Below are positions 61,593 to 64,000 of a stretch of DNA of 64,000 nucleotides, in pieces (positions within the stretch are counted from its first letter, which is position 1; each line of letters begins with the position of its first letter). Source of the DNA: Virgibacillus proomii (GTDB lineage: Bacteria; Bacillota; Bacilli; Bacillales; Amphibacillaceae); NCBI RefSeq assembly GCF_900162615.1, contig NZ_FUFN01000010.1, positions 22,886 to 86,885 of the forward strand. Reading direction: 5' to 3'. The notes beneath the pieces were generated by a model. That model was not told where the DNA came from. It ran no database searches and saw only the letters and a list, made by a program, of their open reading frames with translations. Made by a program: the position numbers and the translations under genes.

Positions 61593-62933
61593 ATGCAAGT
61601 CTTTCAACAGGTAATTCAATGGTTTGTTGATTTAGGAGCAAGTGTCATGCTTCCAATTATTTTCTTGGTATTTGGCTTGATTTTAAGGATAAAGCCAGGG
61701 AAGGCCTTTAAATCTGCTTTAACCATTGGGATTGGCTTTATTGGCTTGAATTTAGTCATTGGTCTTTTGACTGATAACTTAGGTCCGGCCGCTGAAGCAA
61801 TGGTTGATAATTACAATTTATCGTTACAAACAATAGATGTTGGTTGGCCGGCAGCATCAGCGATTGCATATGGTACCCTTTTGGGAAGTATGGCAATAAT
61901 TGTCGGTATTTTAGTAAATGTGGTGTTACTTTTATTTGGATTGACCAAAACGTTGAATGTTGATATTTGGAACTTTTGGCATATTGCCTTTACAGGATCA
62001 ATCGTATATGCAGCAACAGCAAGCTTTGCTTTAGGTATTTTCACCATGATTACGCATTCCATGCTTCTCTATTTTATGGCGGATAAGAGTGCAATTTATG
62101 TTCAAGAATATTATCAGTTACCTAATATGTCATTTCCGCATGGTTCTTCGACGCCGGGTTTTCTTTTGGCATTACCATTGAACTGGGCTTTTGACCGAAT
62201 CCCCGGTTTAAATAAAATAAATATCAGCCCTGAATTAGTTCAGAAAAGATTTGGTGTTTTTGGTGATACAACGGTTTTAGGTTTTATTATTGGAATAATT
62301 ATTGGGTTATTAGCTGGTTATGATGTTAATAATACTTTAAATCTGGGTGTTGCAACAGGTGCTGTCATGTTGCTTATGCCTCGGATGGTTGCTTTATTAA
62401 TGGAAGGGCTTACCCCCATTTCTGAAGCCGCAAGTAGTTGGGTGCAAAAAAGATTCCCCGGTAAAGAATTATATATAGGAATGGATAGTGCATTGGCTGT
62501 TGGTCAATCATCCGTTTTATCTGCTTCGCTATTATTGGTACCGATTGCATTACTGTTAGCAGTCATTTTACCTGGAAATACGGTACTGCCTTTAGGCGAT
62601 TTAGCCACGATTCCTTTTATGATTTGTTTAATGGCGGCAGTCTTTAAGGGAGACATATTTCGTACCGTGATAGGAGGGGCATTATATATTGTTACAACAC
62701 TGTATGTGGCATCTTGGGCAGCTCCGCTCATCACCAAGTCCGCAGTAGCATCCAACTTTGATTTAGGAGGAAATTCCTCTATAAGTGTATTAAGTGATGG
62801 CGGTGCATGGACGACCATTTTATTTAGCGGTTTGGGAAAAACTTGGTTAGGGATCGGCTTCATTTTCGTTGTTGTCTTATTTGCCTTGATTTACCAAAGC
62901 AAGATCAAAGGCAGTAAAAAAATAGAGTCTTAA
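61593..62933 (+). CDS. PTS galactitol-type EIIC permease
   Basis: 446 residues, about ten membrane helices. GASVMLPIIFLVFGLILRIK, FKSALTIGIGFIGLNLVIGL and MSFPHGSSTPGFLLALPLNW are typical of GatC/SgcC-type permeases (EIIC of the galactitol family). ATG follows AAGGAGGAGTTTCG. The substrate cannot be told from sequence; family members carry galactitol, tetritols or pentitols. Confidence 0.88.
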   Translation: MQVFQQVIQWFVDLGASVMLPIIFLVFGLILRIKPGKAFKSALTIGIGFIGLNLVIGLLTDNLGPAAEAMVDNYNLSLQTIDVGWPAASAIAYGTLLGSMAIIVGILVNVVLLLFGLTKTLNVDIWNFWHIAFTGSIVYAATASFALGIFTMITHSMLLYFMADKSAIYVQEYYQLPNMSFPHGSSTPGFLLALPLNWAFDRIPGLNKINISPELVQKRFGVFGDTTVLGFIIGIIIGLLAGYDVNNTLNLGVATGAVMLLMPRMVALLMEGLTPISEAASSWVQKRFPGKELYIGMDSALAVGQSSVLSASLLLVPIALLLAVILPGNTVLPLGDLATIPFMICLMAAVFKGDIFRTVIGGALYIVTTLYVASWAAPLITKSAVASNFDLGGNSSISVLSDGGAWTTILFSGLGKTWLGIGFIFVVVLFALIYQSKIKGSKKIES

Positions 62934-63031
62934 CGCTTGGGTAAAGACAAGATTGGTAAACTTCTATATTAAGGGTTTACATGGAAATAGGGTTTGGAAT
63001 TTATAAGTTAAAATTTATGGGAGGAATTTAA

Positions 63032-63316
63032 ATGAAAAAATTATTAATTATGTGTGGAACAGGAGTTGCAACATCAACTGTCGTTACAGGCAAAATAAAA
63101 GATTGGCTTAAGGAAAACAATTTGGAAAATACAGTGAAGTTATTCCAAAGCAAAATTTCAGATGAAATAAATAGTATTGACAATTATGATGTAGTTATTA
63201 GTACAACCATTGTGCCTGATCATCTTAAAAGTAAGGTGATTAATGGGGTCCCTTTATTAACCGGGGTCGGCAAAGAGGACGTTTTTATTCAACTTAAAGA
63301 AAAGTTAACAAATTAA
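63032..63316 (+). CDS. PTS galactitol-type EIIB
   Basis: 94 residues, MKKLLIMCGTGVATSTVVTG; C8 in MCGTGVATST is the phosphocysteine. KSKVINGVPLLTGVGKEDVF at the C-terminus. ATG follows GGGAGGAATTTAA, 98 bases after the EIIC gene. Confidence 0.9.
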   Translation: MKKLLIMCGTGVATSTVVTGKIKDWLKENNLENTVKLFQSKISDEINSIDNYDVVISTTIVPDHLKSKVINGVPLLTGVGKEDVFIQLKEKLTN

Positions 63317-63355
63317 TATCTTCATTAACAGAATACTAGAAAGGAAATTTTCAAT

Positions 63356-64000
63356 ATGATTAACTACAATTTTAAAAAACCGGTTTTTATTGTAAATCCT
63401 AAATCATATCTTTACGGAGATGATTTATTAAAGCTAGCTAAGATTTCTAATAGATTGGCAGAAAAATATGATATTGACATACTATTTACAGGGCAATTAG
63501 TGGATCTGCCAAAGATAATAGAGAATACAAATCATTTAATCATTACCGCTCAACATATGGATCATTTAACACCGGGAAGAGGTATGGGTCATGTTCTTCC
63601 GGATGCTTTAAAAAATATCGGCGTGAAAGCTGTAGTTTTAAATCATGCAGAAAATCCGTTAACTTTATCCAGCCTAGATAAAACAATACGAAGAGCTGAT
63701 GAATTGGGACTTATTACAATTGTTTGTGCTGACACGGTACAACAATGTAAGGCAGTTGCAGAGTTAGAGCCTAATATGATTATTTGTGAACCAACCAGTT
63801 TAATTGGAACCGGTACTACGAGTGAATCGTCTTATCGAGAAGAAACAACATCTGCAATCAAACATGTGAATTCAGATATCCTGGTTCTTCAGGCAGCAGG
63901 TGTAAGTACCGGAGAAGATGTCAGACAAGTTATTCGAGAAGGTGCGGATGGTACTGGTGGAACAAGTGGAATTATTAAGGCTCCTGATTGGGAAGCAAAA
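63356..64000 (+). CDS. Triosephosphate-isomerase-like enzyme (incomplete at window edge)
   Basis: 215 codons open to the window end. The catalytic lysine K16 (VNPKSYL), histidine H97 (LNHAEN) and glutamate E145 (ICEPTSLIGTG) match TIM. The sequence differs from canonical glycolytic TpiA (ICEPTSLIGTG for YEPVWAIGTG; LNHAEN for GHSERR-like), which in polyol operons marks erythrulose-1-phosphate or related sugar-phosphate isomerases. ATG 63356 follows AGAAAGGAAATTTTCAAT. Likely processes the product of the upstream PTS. Confidence 0.7.
   Translation, partial: MINYNFKKPVFIVNPKSYLYGDDLLKLAKISNRLAEKYDIDILFTGQLVDLPKIIENTNHLIITAQHMDHLTPGRGMGHVLPDALKNIGVKAVVLNHAENPLTLSSLDKTIRRADELGLITIVCADTVQQCKAVAELEPNMIICEPTSLIGTGTTSESSYREETTSAIKHVNSDILVLQAAGVSTGEDVRQVIREGADGTGGTSGIIKAPDWEAK

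Overview
The window is a low-GC Gram-positive chromosome segment. Protein sequences, TTG/GTG start usage, strong AGGAGG ribosome-binding sites and gene order all point to Bacillaceae, most plausibly the Oceanobacillus/Virgibacillus/Lentibacillus group (inference from sequence feel, not a database search).

Region 1 (1-34710) is the conserved transcription/translation supercluster, all on the + strand: ybxB, rpoB, rpoC, rplGB (L7Ae-like), rpsL, rpsG, fusA, tuf; then the S10-spc-alpha cluster rpsJ-rplC-rplD-rplW-rplB-rpsS-rplV-rpsC-rplP-rpmC-rpsQ-rplN-rplX-rplE-rpsN-rpsH-rplF-rplR-rpsE-rpmD-rplO-secY-adk-(KOW protein)-infA-rpmJ-rpsM-rpsK-rpoA-rplQ; then the ECF transporter energising module ecfA1-ecfA2-ecfT, truA, and rplM-rpsI behind an L13 autoregulatory leader. 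The expected map gene between adk and infA is missing. Several intergenic gaps inside this otherwise tight cluster are swollen by at least two dispersed repeat families (A and B). One B copy splits rpsL/rpsG, one splits rplN/rplX, and one lies upstream of rplM.

Region 2 (34689-44937) is a decayed prophage integrated in the 3' end of rpsI. It is bounded by a 22-bp att duplication (2 mismatches) and by 11-bp-spaced GTAATATACA arm-type repeats just inside each end. The integrase, immA, an XkdS-like gene, XkdX, the holin, the endolysin and one tail gene are all broken, and the whole replication/packaging/head region is deleted. In contrast an LXG polymorphic toxin with a TNT (NAD glycohydrolase) C-terminal domain and its small putative immunity gene are intact at the right end.

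Region 3 (44938-49870) is a graveyard of further remnants: a Rep_trans-like replication initiator and an integrase piece, a frameshifted methyltransferase and an IS1182-type transposase, plus a few small ORFs including a stand-alone NIF3/YqfO-insert-like domain.

Region 4 (49873-58300) is physiological accessory DNA. It holds a Fur-controlled fhuCDBG-like hydroxamate-siderophore uptake operon (minus strand) divergent from a Fur-controlled ferredoxin-NADP reductase (ycgT-like), an orphan TPP riboswitch with its own terminator but no thiamin gene, an SDR reductase, and a divergent DoxX / HxlR-regulator pair.

Region 5 (58450-64000) holds an IS66-type fragment and then a PTS operon: a PRD/EIIB-type activator, two EIIA proteins, a galactitol-type EIIC and EIIB, and a triosephosphate-isomerase-like enzyme running off the edge. 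Together these suggest uptake and phosphorylation of a polyol or ketose. No tRNA, rRNA or CRISPR array was found.
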